Below the pieces are notes generated by a model. It saw only the letters and a program-made list of their open reading frames with translations. It was not told the DNA's origin and did not search any database. Source: Candidatus Marsarchaeota G2 archaeon ECH_B_1 (GTDB lineage: Archaea; Thermoproteota; Thermoprotei_A; Marsarchaeales; Marsarchaeaceae). Taken from it: a stretch of 64,000 nucleotides of DNA. Positions within the stretch are counted from its first letter, which is position 1. The number at the start of each line of letters is the position of its first letter. The stretch covers positions 1 to 64,000 of the forward strand of contig NEXG01000001.1 of the NCBI GenBank assembly GCA_003019535.1. Direction: 5' to 3'. Positions 8,714-17,694 of the stretch are shown here, one piece after another. Made by a program: the position numbers and the translations under genes.

Positions 8714-8996
8714 CCACTTTTTGTCCTGAATTCATTCACGCCCAGCAGGCGGGTTTTGGGTTACACCAAGACCCGTTTCTCACCCATTGCGTGACTCAAG
8801 CGTGCGGTTTTAACGAGTATCCCTTAGTTCGACGTAAATGTTAGATCCCAACTGTATAATCAGTTGAATGGATTCAGCGCTTCTCACTAGCGGCTATTTA
8901 TAATATATCTAAAAACCGTTTGCAGATTTATGGTGTCAAGAATGAGCTACTTTTTTTAATAGATCAAGCGGAAGCCTAGTATAATTGTCCGAGCTT
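8714..8996. other. intergenic region left of the IS605 relic
   Basis: No gene is recognisable. It contains a short C/G-rich repeat-like stretch (about 8741-8800) and T-runs near 8951. The region ends at an IS200/IS605-type end that faces right on the minus strand, so part of it may be ancient insertion debris. Confidence 0.4.
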
Positions 8997-9290
8997 GTGA
9001 ACTACCCCCACCTAGAGGCGGGATCATACCATATCATGACACCACCTTGCCTCCCCTCTCCCTTGAGAGCTCTAGGACTGGTGAGGGAGGTGTTGGGTGG
9101 AGCCCCGCCACATGCGGACGCACCTGTGGGAGCGTGGTGCCCACCCTGCTCTACTAGGAAGAATCAGGGAAGCGTTGAGGTCGCTATCCAAGGTGAAGCC
9201 GCGGCGCGGCAGTGAAATACTGGGTTTTCCAAAGTTAATTTTTTGTTGATTCTTCGATTACCTACAGATAAGCGCTTCTCATCCTCATCC
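8997..9290 (-). pseudogene. decayed IS605 TnpB tail with right end
   Basis: Read on the minus strand, the sequence encodes RINKKLTLENPVFHC and, one frame away, GFTLDSDLNASLIL. These align with INKSLILEDRVFH and GFNLDHDLNACLFL of the TnpB relic at 21632-22907 and with the zinc-ribbon and last RuvC motif of TnpB. The first CxxC has been lost. The minus-strand end is a GC hairpin followed by GGGGTAGTTCAC (8997-9008), matching GGGTAGTTCAC at the right end of the 22.9-kb copy. It is a truncated, frameshifted fossil. A plus-strand reading frame of 76 codons across it is an artefact. Confidence 0.65.
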
Positions 9291-9672
9291 AACGCGAGGA
9301 TCTCTCTGTCCAACACGGGAAGATACTCCTATATTGAGATAAGGGACACTGCCCCCTTGGAGTGGAGTTCACCTTATCTTAGATTGACTTTAAAATAACA
9401 GTATTTTGACGTCGATAAGATTAGCTAATGATCCCAAGGTGTGTCCAAGTGAGCAACCCTTAGAGGTTTACGATGAGTTTCCCCCTTAAGGTTAAGGGAT
9501 TCGATTTTGATTAGTTCTCAGACAAAGTGAGACCAGCCCTAGATAAGCCAGACTGGCTGATGGTCAAAGTGAACCAAGCCAAAAGGTTCGTTGAGCAAAA
9601 CTACTCCTACCAAAGTATTAAGAATAGGGTATTAAGAATAGGCCAACACGGGCTCTTAATGATATACTCAAA
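9291..9672. other. intergenic region with a broken unidentified reading frame
   Basis: The left part may be further TnpB debris. From 9472 a plus-strand frame reads MSFPLKVKGFDFD, meets a TAG, then continues for about 50 more codons (FSDKVRPALDKPDWLMVKVN and onward) to a TAG just before the convergent glycosyltransferase. The composition looks protein-like but I recognise no family. It may be a small gene killed by one nonsense mutation, or chance. Confidence 0.35.
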
Positions 9673-10785
9673 CTAGGCTGAAGCCCTCTGTTTCTGAACC
9701 TCGCGTTTGAGGGTATCGAATAATTCGTTTGCTGTTCTGTCCCAGTTAAACTCCTCAGCCACCCTTCTTGCCTCCCTCCCGAGTTTATGCCTTACCTCAG
9801 CGTCACCCATAATAGAGTCAACCTTAGTTCTGAGGTCATTGGGGTCATTTTCAAAAAGCACCCCAGCCCTACCAACCACTTCAGGTATTCCCCCCGAGTT
9901 AAGACCTAAGACTGGTTTACCGCAAGCCATGGCTTCAAGGCAAACCAGTGGAAATGGATCACCCACACTTGTTACTAGGACCACAGAGGCCGCCTGGTAG
10001 AGCGCCCTAATCACCTCCATACTCGGGTTTTCCACAATCCTGATGTTTGATACACCCCGCGTTTCCTTCAAGATTTGCCCGTAATATTTGGTGTCATCCG
10101 GCGAATCCTTCCTTGCGTACCCAGAAAGAACCAAATTGTATTTTGAGCCTCTAAGTGCTCTAACCGCTAATAGCTGATTCTTATAGCGTTGAAATCGCCC
10201 ATTCAAATAGATGTACCCTTTATCCTCCCATGTGGGCTTAAAGAACTCGGTGTCCACCCCAGAATATAAAACGCGGACATCGGCGTTTGGCTCCAACCTT
10301 AGAATCATTCGCTTAGTAAACTCGCTGTTACATATGATCGGTTTATATTTGAGCGACTCCCTCTCAATTGACTCTAAGCGTGTGAGCCACCTGTATATAC
10401 GGTTCACCGGGCCGTGCTTTATTGGAACGGGCACATGAACCCTCGATACAGCGGGTGCATCTACCCCCTTTAGAATATACTTGGTCCATAGGAATCCTGC
10501 TCCAAGCATTATTATGTCTGGTTTCCACTCATTCGCCTTTAGCGTCGCAGCCCTAACTGCCTTCATAGAATAGTACATTCTAAACCTTCCAAACAAATCA
10601 AGCCGATGAGGGACAACTACTTTATCCATTTGAACAAGTTCCCTGAAAGCATTGGAGGGATCAAACCTATTACAGAATAACTTAACTTGACACCCAAGCA
10701 ATCTAAGTCTCTTTTCTGTTTCGATTATAAACCTCTCAACCCCGCCTCTTATGTCGGGAGCGATATAAACATAGGCCACTTTCAA
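9673..10785 (-). CDS. GT4-family glycosyltransferase
   Basis: A 370-residue two-domain glycosyltransferase. It starts MKVAYVYIAPDIRGGVERFI, the usual first strand plus glycine-rich donor loop. The second domain has LNGRFQRYKNQ (the family's GR.. .KN motif) and DPFPLVCLEAMACGKPVL, where the first acidic residue of the E-x7-E motif is Asp. It is a cytoplasmic or membrane-peripheral enzyme adding a hexose or related sugar to a glycan or lipid. The next minus-strand gene upstream, a histidine phosphatase, is only 35 nt away, so the two may be co-transcribed. Specificity is unknown. Confidence 0.85.
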   Translation of the reverse strand: MKVAYVYIAPDIRGGVERFIIETEKRLRLLGCQVKLFCNRFDPSNAFRELVQMDKVVVPHRLDLFGRFRMYYSMKAVRAATLKANEWKPDIIMLGAGFLWTKYILKGVDAPAVSRVHVPVPIKHGPVNRIYRWLTRLESIERESLKYKPIICNSEFTKRMILRLEPNADVRVLYSGVDTEFFKPTWEDKGYIYLNGRFQRYKNQLLAVRALRGSKYNLVLSGYARKDSPDDTKYYGQILKETRGVSNIRIVENPSMEVIRALYQAASVVLVTSVGDPFPLVCLEAMACGKPVLGLNSGGIPEVVGRAGVLFENDPNDLRTKVDSIMGDAEVRHKLGREARRVAEEFNWDRTANELFDTLKREVQKQRASA

Positions 10786-10820
10786 ACTGAGCTATCCCCC
10801 AATATATTTTAGTACCAGCG

Positions 10821-11429
10821 TCAAAGACCCTGACCTTCAAAGTACTCTTTTAGCGGTAACCAATTAACACAGTATAATCTGAGTGACCCAGCTGAATAAC
10901 CCAGTAGTGTTATTGAAGCATTGTTTATCCTAATGCGTCTAATCCACTCTCCATGGGTGCCAAGAGCCGCCGCGACAAGGGCTCTAATGGGTTCAAGGTG
11001 GGTTACGAGCACAACTCGCCTTCTACCAGCCGATGCGAGCTCTTCAACAAACTTCACCACCCGTTGCATCAGATCGGAAAACTTTTCAACACCATATTTT
11101 TGCTCGTCTGTAAAATATTCCCTGTACCAAAAAGGGTCGGATGACCTGATCTCTACATAGCTTCTGCCTGCGAGCTCTCCCAACTCAACTTCTCGTAATC
11201 TGTGTTCAACAGTCACGTCGATCCCAAGCTTACTAGCTATAATTGATGCGGTTTCCATAGTTCTAACAGTTGGGCTAGAGTATATTGCCTCAATTCCGAT
11301 ACCAGTTAGGTTTCCTGCTAGAAATTCAGCTTGGCTATAACCCCTAGGAGTCAACTTAGTGTCGTGTGTCGGAAAAAAGTTGGACACGTTTGCCTCGGTT
11401 TCAGCGTGACGCACACAGTAAACCAACAA
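10821..11429 (-). CDS. histidine phosphatase superfamily protein (phosphoglycerate mutase-like)
   Basis: A 202-residue branch-1 histidine phosphatase. The phosphohistidine motif is R7-H8-A-E-T, the second arginine is in SSPTVRTMETA, the acidic helper is in LREVELGE, and the second histidine is in VTHLEPIRAL. Enzymes of this fold act as phosphoglycerate mutases, alpha-ribazole phosphatases or sugar phosphatases, and sequence alone does not decide. The gene lies upstream of a glycosyltransferase in the same direction, so a sugar-phosphate substrate is a reasonable guess. The start is ATG at 11429. Confidence 0.8.
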   Translation of the reverse strand: MLVYCVRHAETEANVSNFFPTHDTKLTPRGYSQAEFLAGNLTGIGIEAIYSSPTVRTMETASIIASKLGIDVTVEHRLREVELGELAGRSYVEIRSSDPFWYREYFTDEQKYGVEKFSDLMQRVVKFVEELASAGRRRVVLVTHLEPIRALVAAALGTHGEWIRRIRINNASITLLGYSAGSLRLYCVNWLPLKEYFEGQGL

Positions 11430-11663
11430 CTCGCGTGGACACCCACGTAAACCTTCTTAGGATATCAATAATTTAAGCTTAGACCCTTAACTAATAAGGT
11501 TAGACCAAAAACTAATAAAGCAAAATTAGATGGATTGATGCACTTAAATAACCTTAGTGGTGATTGCTTTTGGGTCTGGCATGGCCGGGGACTGCGAAAT
11601 CCACTAGGGAGTTTGGGATACAAAGTTTCTTACACAAAGAGCCAGACTTGGGGTCGATGTATC

Positions 11664-14600
11664 GTGTTTAAGAAGCCATCTCAAAATCTTTTTGGGCCTA
11701 ACTGTGAGGTTGAAGTGCTCAGTTTTTGGAAGGAGAATAGGGTCTTCGAAAAAAGCGTTGAAACTAGACGTGGAAAACCACTTTTTCGGTTTCTAGAAGG
11801 ACCGCCGACAGCGAACGGGTTACCACATCATGGCCACATTAGAACTAGGATGTTCAAAGATCTGGTTCTCAGGTATGCGGCCATGCGGGGACACTATGTT
11901 CCACGTGTCGCCGGCTGGGACACTCATGGTCTCCCAGTAGAATTGGAGGTGCAGTCGGAGCTAGGGCTCAAGTTTAAGGAGGATATCGAGGCGTTCGGCC
12001 TCTCTAGATTTGCGGAGGAATGCAAGAAAAATGTTTTCAAATATGAAACTGAGTGGAGGAGGCTTACTGAAAGAATCGGGTTCTGGTTGGACCTTGAACA
12101 CGCTTACATAACCTTCAAAAACGAATATATTGAGTCTGTGTGGTGGTCGCTTAAACAGCTATATAATAAAGGGCTCATCTATAAGGGTTTTAAGGTGGTG
12201 CCCTACTGTCCGAGGGATGAGACACCGCTTAGTAGCCATGAAGTGGCATTGGGGTACGATGAAGCCGACGACCCTTCGGTGTACGTTAAATTTCGGATAA
12301 TTGAGGGACCTCACAAAGACGAAGTTCTCTTGGTATGGACAACAACGCCTTGGACCCTGCCTTCAAATGTTGGTATAGCGGTCAACCCTTCAGCCAACTA
12401 TGCTCTTGTTGAAGTAAACGGAGAGAAGCTTTTGTGCGTTGTGAATCGGCTGAAAGCGGTGTTCGGGGGCGTATCTCCTCTCAAATTATATAAGGGATCC
12501 GAGCTTATAGGCGCTCGCTACGCTCCTCCCTACGATTATGTTAAGTCAGATGGGGATAAGTATCGGGTTGTGGGTTACGAGAACGTGTCCGTAGAGGACG
12601 GTACAGGTATTCTCCATATGGCTCCTGCATTTGGTGAGGAAGACTATGAGGTATGTAGGAAAAACGGACTCGCTTTCTTTCAGCCAGTGGATTCGAAGGG
12701 TAGATTCACATCCGATGTGGAGTGGTTAAAGGGCGTGTTTGTAAAGGAAGCAGACCAGCAGATCATATCAGACCTCAAACGGAGAGGACTTCTAGTGAAG
12801 GCTGAGCGTATAAAGCACACCTATCCCTTCTGTTGGAGGTGCGGTTCGCCTCTACTCTACTATGCTTGGCCCACATGGTTTATCAGGACTACCGCGCAGA
12901 AAAGTAGAATACAGGAGTTGAATCAGCAGATAGAGTGGTACCCATCACACATACGGGATGGGAGGTTCGGTGAATTCCTCCGTGAAATGGTTGATTGGGC
13001 CCTGAGTAGGAACAGGTACTGGGGTACACCGCTTCCCATATGGGAGTGTGCGAAGTGTGGTAACAGGGTGGCTGTGGGTAGTATGAAGGAGCTTCTTGAA
13101 CTAGCTATCAAGAAGCCTGAACGATTGGAGCTGCATAGGCCCTTTGTAGACGAGTTTGTTCTCCGCTGCGGCGTGTGTGGTGGAGACATGAGGAGGGTGA
13201 GTGAGGTGATTGATGTATGGTACGATTCGGGTTCCGCTAGTTTTGCAAGGTTCCACTACCCATTTGAAGGCGTGGAGGAGTTTAAGGCGAACTATCCCGT
13301 TGATTTCATCTCGGAGGGTGTGGACCAAACACGCGGATGGTTCTACAGCCTCCACGTGCTCGGCACACTGCTCTTCGATGAGAAGGCCTACAGGAAGTGT
13401 GTTGTTATAGGATTAGTCCTCAACGAGAAGGGTGAAAAGATGTCGAAGAGCAAGAAGAACTTTGTTGACCCCTGGCTTCTCCTCGAACGCTACGGAGCAG
13501 ACCCCTTCAGATGGCATATTCTTGGGTCAACACCGATTTGGGAGCCAATCAAGTTCGGTGAAGCCGGTGTGGCCGAGGCTCAGAGGAGGTTTTTCAACAT
13601 ACTCGAAAACTCGATAACATTCTTCCTCACATACGCTGAACTGGATGGGTTTGACCCAAAGCTTAACGTGGTTCCACCCGAGGAGAGGCCCCCAATAGAT
13701 AGGTGGCTACTCACCGAGCTCTCAAACCTTGTGGGAAACGTCACTCTCTGGCTCGATGAATTCGAGGTTAATAGGGCTGTGATAGCGGCTGAGAGATTCG
13801 TGGTCGAGGACCTGAGCCAATGGTATATTCGGAGGTCGAGGCGGAGATTCTGGAAGGAGGAGAAGGATAGGGATAAATGGTCCGCTTACTCAACCCTCTA
13901 CGAAGTGTTACTCACGCTTTCAAAGCTGCTCGCACCAATAATACCCTTCACATCGGAAAAAATATACCAGACACTAAGGTCTGAGGGCGAACCGTTTAGT
14001 GTCCACCTTTGTGATTACCCAGTAAAGGGATTCGAGGACCACAAAGCACACTCAGGGGTAGCTGCCTCAAGACTGGTTGTTGAAGCGTTTAGAGCAGCTA
14101 GAAACGAAGCAAAGATAAAGACCAGAATGCCACTGAAACTGGGGCTTGTTTACTGCGAGGACGATATATGGAAGGGTGTAGAGGAGAACATGGACATAGT
14201 TTTGGATGAAGTGAATGTCAAGGAACTTAGGCGTCTAACTAGCCTTAAAGGGTATATAAAGTACGCTGTGAAACCAAAACTGGGTGCAATAGGTAGGAGA
14301 TTTAAGTCGAAGGCGAAGAGTGTTTTGGAGCTTATTGAGGCCAATAATGAGCAGCTAGCCGTTCAACTATCTGAATCGGGTAGTGCTAATCTCCTATTGG
14401 ATGGTGAGGAGGTCAAGCTGACATATGATGAATTAGAGCTCCTACTCGGCACCCAGCCCGGTTACGCTCACTATGGGAGGGGTGGTGTTCACGTGTTCCT
14501 TAACACCGAGGTCGACAAGAAAATGGAGAGGGAGTGGCTCATGAGGGAGGTTGTGCGCAGAATCCAGCTAACGCGTAAAGAGTTAAACCTGAAATACGAC

Positions 14601-14786
14601 GAGAAAGTCGGGCTACTATTATGGGTAGACGATGAGTCGCTTAAAAGCGTTATACAGGAGTACGCCGAGCACATAATGAGGGAGACGCTTGCGGAGAGCC
14701 TCGAGTTTAACGAGTCGGCTAAGAACTCGGTCAAACACCAAGTCGAAGAGTACACACTATGGGTAAAGCTTAAAACCCGTAGCTAG
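11664..14786 (+). CDS. ileS: isoleucyl-tRNA synthetase
   Basis: Class Ia synthetase that charges tRNA-Ile, about 1040 residues. The HIGH motif appears as HHGH at 55-58, KMSKS at 592-596, and GWDTHGLPVE and CPRDETPLSSHEVALGY mark it as IleRS rather than ValRS or LeuRS. The CP1 editing domain, the DVWYDSGSASFARFHYP block, a helical anticodon-binding domain and a C-terminal domain follow in order. The frame is open back to an ATG at 11535, but those 43 residues do not resemble any synthetase N-terminus, so the GTG at 11664 (VFKKPSQNLF) is preferred. The stop overlaps the convergent DUF4430 gene by 4 bp. Confidence 0.93.
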   Translation: MFKKPSQNLFGPNCEVEVLSFWKENRVFEKSVETRRGKPLFRFLEGPPTANGLPHHGHIRTRMFKDLVLRYAAMRGHYVPRVAGWDTHGLPVELEVQSELGLKFKEDIEAFGLSRFAEECKKNVFKYETEWRRLTERIGFWLDLEHAYITFKNEYIESVWWSLKQLYNKGLIYKGFKVVPYCPRDETPLSSHEVALGYDEADDPSVYVKFRIIEGPHKDEVLLVWTTTPWTLPSNVGIAVNPSANYALVEVNGEKLLCVVNRLKAVFGGVSPLKLYKGSELIGARYAPPYDYVKSDGDKYRVVGYENVSVEDGTGILHMAPAFGEEDYEVCRKNGLAFFQPVDSKGRFTSDVEWLKGVFVKEADQQIISDLKRRGLLVKAERIKHTYPFCWRCGSPLLYYAWPTWFIRTTAQKSRIQELNQQIEWYPSHIRDGRFGEFLREMVDWALSRNRYWGTPLPIWECAKCGNRVAVGSMKELLELAIKKPERLELHRPFVDEFVLRCGVCGGDMRRVSEVIDVWYDSGSASFARFHYPFEGVEEFKANYPVDFISEGVDQTRGWFYSLHVLGTLLFDEKAYRKCVVIGLVLNEKGEKMSKSKKNFVDPWLLLERYGADPFRWHILGSTPIWEPIKFGEAGVAEAQRRFFNILENSITFFLTYAELDGFDPKLNVVPPEERPPIDRWLLTELSNLVGNVTLWLDEFEVNRAVIAAERFVVEDLSQWYIRRSRRRFWKEEKDRDKWSAYSTLYEVLLTLSKLLAPIIPFTSEKIYQTLRSEGEPFSVHLCDYPVKGFEDHKAHSGVAASRLVVEAFRAARNEAKIKTRMPLKLGLVYCEDDIWKGVEENMDIVLDEVNVKELRRLTSLKGYIKYAVKPKLGAIGRRFKSKAKSVLELIEANNEQLAVQLSESGSANLLLDGEEVKLTYDELELLLGTQPGYAHYGRGGVHVFLNTEVDKKMEREWLMREVVRRIQLTRKELNLKYDEKVGLLLWVDDESLKSVIQEYAEHIMRETLAESLEFNESAKNSVKHQVEEYTLWVKLKTRS

Positions 14787-15289
14787 CAGGGTGGGGGTAC
14801 ACTCGTAGTGCCGTTAAACGGTGAATAATACCACACCACAGTCTCGTTGGGTAGTAGGTAGTAGGTGTTGGCTGCGCTCGGACCCTCAGCCCAACAGTTC
14901 TGGGTGCCTCCCAAATAAACCCAATACGTCCAATAGGTGCTCGCTGAGTTGTTGTTACTCAAACCGTTTATTGCGGTGATATAGTAGCCTTCGATTCCAT
15001 AGTTGGTATAGTTTATCCTCCACCCGGCTTTAACCATGGCCTGATATAGGTTGTAGCCCTCACTAACACTCATGTTGTACCACTCTATACTCTTGTTTGT
15101 ATAGCTACCTATACCTAGGTTAACCTTGATGGGTACATTCAAACTGGCCACTTCCTCCCTCAACGAGGCATTCTGTGTATAGAAGTAGGCTGAGAGGCTC
15201 CCAAAAACAATTGTGAGTACAACGAAGGCTAGGGCAATAGGCATCCACACGTTAGTTTTCCCGCTATTAGTGGGTTGCGACACTTTCAA
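14783..15289 (-). CDS. membrane-anchored DUF4430 protein, probable corrinoid binder
   Basis: A 168-residue protein with one N-terminal transmembrane helix (about 15-36) and an exported domain. YWTYWVYLGG and NTYYLLPNETVVWYYSP are the core of DUF4430, the fold related to the C-terminal domain of transcobalamin and intrinsic factor. It overlaps the upstream ECF S-component gene by 23 bp, so the two are translationally linked. The pairing suggests an extracellular binding protein handing cobalamin or a precursor to the transporter. Many Asn-x-Ser/Thr sites fit an exported location. No ATPase or T-component is in the window. Confidence 0.75.
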   Translation of the reverse strand: MKVSQPTNSGKTNVWMPIALAFVVLTIVFGSLSAYFYTQNASLREEVASLNVPIKVNLGIGSYTNKSIEWYNMSVSEGYNLYQAMVKAGWRINYTNYGIEGYYITAINGLSNNNSASTYWTYWVYLGGTQNCWAEGPSAANTYYLLPNETVVWYYSPFNGTTSVPPPC

Positions 15290-15836
15290 CCTTCACCTCT
15301 GAGCCTAGTCTTGTGAAAGCAGAGATCAGCACGGGGACCACCAGCATGAACACTAAAAAGTCGGATACCTCATGAATTATAGAGAAAGGTATACCCATGA
15401 TGAGTGAGTAAACCACCCGGTTCCATATGGGTCCAGCATAGAAGTATATTCCAGTGTACACATTTGTTATGAAGTCATATATCGCCGCGCAAACGAAACC
15501 CACGAACCCTAAAACAACACGCCGAGACATACCAGAGCCCACAGCTAGGTTGAGTCTACGCAACCCCCAACCCGCTAATGCATAGGTTGTCTCGCCGCCC
15601 ATAAGTACTAAGAGTAACCCTGGGGTGGCTGAGCCGTAGGGGTTGATTGTTCCATATACAAGCCAACTCAAGATGGCAACTGATCCACCCACTTCGAAAC
15701 CGAAGAGATTGGCTCCCAAGAACACTAAACCATCCATGAGTTTAACATTAGGAACACCAACTAACAAGTAATCGGTCGCGACACTCACTGCGGTAAGTAG
15801 CGCAATAAGCGAAACCTTGCGAGAAACATTCATCAT
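15267..15836 (-). CDS. ECF transporter S-component (substrate-specific membrane subunit)
   Basis: A 189-residue membrane protein with about six hydrophobic segments and the typical ECF S-component start (KVSLIALLTAVSVATDYLL), followed by a re-entrant glycine-rich region and a conserved mid-protein LVLMGGETTYALAG. It would bind one vitamin or cofactor and associate with a shared ECF energising module. The downstream DUF4430 gene points to corrinoid, but this is contextual inference. The box A GGTTTTTAATAC (15855-15866, minus strand) lies about 24 nt before the ATG. Confidence 0.75.
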   Translation of the reverse strand: MMNVSRKVSLIALLTAVSVATDYLLVGVPNVKLMDGLVFLGANLFGFEVGGSVAILSWLVYGTINPYGSATPGLLLVLMGGETTYALAGWGLRRLNLAVGSGMSRRVVLGFVGFVCAAIYDFITNVYTGIYFYAGPIWNRVVYSLIMGIPFSIIHEVSDFLVFMLVVPVLISAFTRLGSEVKVESVATH

Positions 15837-15854
15837 TGGATGGTTTATCCAACA

Positions 15855-15866
15855 GTATTAAAAACC
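15855..15866 (-). promoter_or_regulatory. box A promoter of the ECF-DUF4430 operon
   Basis: On the minus strand GGTTTTTAATAC is centred about 24 nt upstream of the ATG at 15836, giving a leaderless start for the S-component. Confidence 0.5.
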
Positions 15867-16049
15867 TTACGAACAATATTATTACTCCTAATGTTTTCTC
15901 CAACTGATACCACATGCTTCAGTGATTAATTAACCACCATCTGACAACGAGTTAAACAACAAGCGTTTTACGCATTTTCAAATCTATTGAAAAGTGTTAA
16001 AACAGCATAGCATTAAATCTACTAGGCGCGTATAAGTTGGTGACCTAAA

Positions 16050-16313
16050 ATGAACCCGTGTTTAATAGCGGCCGTACAGGTTTTGGGTACAGTTGCTGAT
16101 AAGGCGGCGCTATTTGTAGTATCAAGGAGCACGCCACCAGGTCTTAAAACAGCCCTAGAACACGTGCCTATATGGACTCATGCTCACCAAGTGCTCGAAA
16201 ACCACCTCTCACTATATACCAGTGGCGGGGCAGCAGGTGCGGTGGGTAGTGATTTGGCTGTAAAGAAGCTGATGCTGAAGAAAGCTCTAATTAGTAAGCA
16301 AACTAGCGGTTGA
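16050..16313 (+). CDS. small hypothetical protein
   Basis: An 87-residue frame with regular codon use. It is preceded by a box A-like GCATTAAATC (16010-16019) and a plausible ribosome-binding GGTGAC (16039-16044). No family is recognised. The product has no membrane span or signal peptide; it contains a hydrophobic N-terminus (LIAAVQVLGTVADKAAL) and a basic C-terminus (AVKKLMLKKALISK). It stands alone between the ECF operon and the DUF4443 gene. It may be a real small gene or a gene remnant. Confidence 0.45.
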   Translation: MNPCLIAAVQVLGTVADKAALFVVSRSTPPGLKTALEHVPIWTHAHQVLENHLSLYTSGGAAGAVGSDLAVKKLMLKKALISKQTSG

Positions 16314-16480
16314 ATTATATAGCAAGACTAAAGCTCTTTGACGGGTTTCGTAAGCAGCCGACTGCGAATAATACTAATTATCCTTATTTTTCATAAAGGG
16401 TTGTTGAGTTGAAGCGAATTTAGTTGATTATAAAGCCAATTCACACTTTTCCATACGCAGGATGAAAAAGTAATCGTTAT

Positions 16481-17122
16481 ATGTTTAGTAGTGCTGTTAA
16501 ACACGTAATGTTGGAGGCACTAATTCGAGGAGTGCGTGCGAGGGGACCGGCCGCTACGTTTAATGCTTACGATATGGTTGAGTGCATATTCCTATTGGGT
16601 GAGAAGGGGAGCATCGGTAGGGGTAAATTGGGGAGCGAGCTCATGCTTGGCCCAGGAGCTGTTAGAACCCTTATTTCGAGACTTAAAAGTAAGGGGTACA
16701 TCAGGGTTGATAGGAATGGTTGCAGGCTCTCTCCTAAGGGCTTGTCTCTATACTCTGAGCTCACCAAGAAAATCGTTTATAGAGGTGGGTTTAGATGCTG
16801 GGATAAGACTTTAGGTAAGGAGTGCTTCTTGACCTGCGTGAGGGGTGTGGACCCTAGCTCTGTTAGTGTGGTTAGTTTAAGGGATATAGCGGTTAAGGCT
16901 GGGGCTGACGGCGCGCTTATACTCAGCTATAATGCTGGAGAGTTCTACTTTGCTGGTGAAAACGTTTCATATGAGAAAACCCAGCCAGTTGAGTTTTGGA
17001 GGGAGATAAAGACCCACTTCAAATTCGGTGACGGCGACACACTCATAGTGGGTTTTTCGGGTGATAAGAGGTCTGCGAGAGACGGTGCGCTTGCAGCCGC
17101 GCTAAGCCTTATCAGGGTCTAA
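16481..17122 (+). CDS. winged-helix DUF4443-type regulator
   Basis: A 213-residue protein with an N-terminal winged helix-turn-helix (about 20-90: SIGRGKLGSELMLGPGAVRT, then LISRLKSKGYIRVDRNG) joined to an alpha/beta domain (about 100-213) with two cysteines in KECFLTC. The layout matches the archaeal DUF4443 family of putative transcription regulators. What the second domain senses is unknown. It meets the opposite-strand Mrr-like nuclease tail to tail with a 4-bp stop overlap. The start is the ATG at 16481. Confidence 0.65.
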   Translation: MFSSAVKHVMLEALIRGVRARGPAATFNAYDMVECIFLLGEKGSIGRGKLGSELMLGPGAVRTLISRLKSKGYIRVDRNGCRLSPKGLSLYSELTKKIVYRGGFRCWDKTLGKECFLTCVRGVDPSSVSVVSLRDIAVKAGADGALILSYNAGEFYFAGENVSYEKTQPVEFWREIKTHFKFGDGDTLIVGFSGDKRSARDGALAAALSLIRV

Positions 17123-17673
17123 CGCAGGACTCTGAGCATATCGACGTATTGATCGAGATTCAGCAGAAAGTCCCTGAGTGCATATGATGCTACAACGGGA
17201 ACACCATCTACGAACCCATTGAAGCCGAGTGTTACCATCAAAGGGTAAACCTCCTTATTACTGAGGAATTCTGCTAGGAGCGCGCTTCGTTCGACTTGTT
17301 TTTGAACGTACACCCCTAAACCGCGCGTCTTAGACCAGTGCTTACAGTCCACCGAGAAGGTTCGCCTACCCTGAATCGCTAGCACATCGATCTGCCGTCG
17401 CACTCCCCTATGTTTAAATCTGTAGTCATGTTTAACATTGTAGCCAAACGACTCGAAGACATTGGAAACAAACACCTCGAACTCACGCCACTCGAGGAGG
17501 CGTGTTACTTTATCAACACTGCAACCCATTCTGACGGCTTCAACCGCCAGCTCACACCTGTTCTGAACAACCAGAATTTTTCGGCCATCCAAATCGGTGT
17601 GCACAATCACACCTGGTAACTCGCCTTGAAAATCGCCTTCAAAAACGGCATTACCATTTCGCAAAAGACACAT
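17119..17673 (-). CDS. Mrr-like PD-(D/E)xK nuclease
   Basis: About 184 residues from the ATG at 17673; an upstream ATG at 17694 is possible. The C-terminal half holds a restriction-endonuclease-like core: a helix with WREFEVFVSNVFESFGYNV, then RQIDVLAI and FSVDCKHW, giving the catalytic D-x(n)-D-x-K arrangement of Mrr and other archaeal nucleases (Asp replaces Glu in ExK). The N-terminal part is a small beta-rich region of unknown role. No methyltransferase or specificity subunit is nearby, so it is not an ordinary restriction-modification system. A repair or methylated-DNA role is possible but unproven. Confidence 0.65.
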   Translation of the reverse strand: MCLLRNGNAVFEGDFQGELPGVIVHTDLDGRKILVVQNRCELAVEAVRMGCSVDKVTRLLEWREFEVFVSNVFESFGYNVKHDYRFKHRGVRRQIDVLAIQGRRTFSVDCKHWSKTRGLGVYVQKQVERSALLAEFLSNKEVYPLMVTLGFNGFVDGVPVVASYALRDFLLNLDQYVDMLRVLR

Positions 17674-17694
17674 GATTAAGGATAATGCCCCCAC

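Noticed and set aside
8985-9215. 76-codon plus-strand frame in the IS605 relic
   Set aside because: It is the antisense of the TnpB tail and right-end hairpin, which align on the minus strand with the 22-kb copy.
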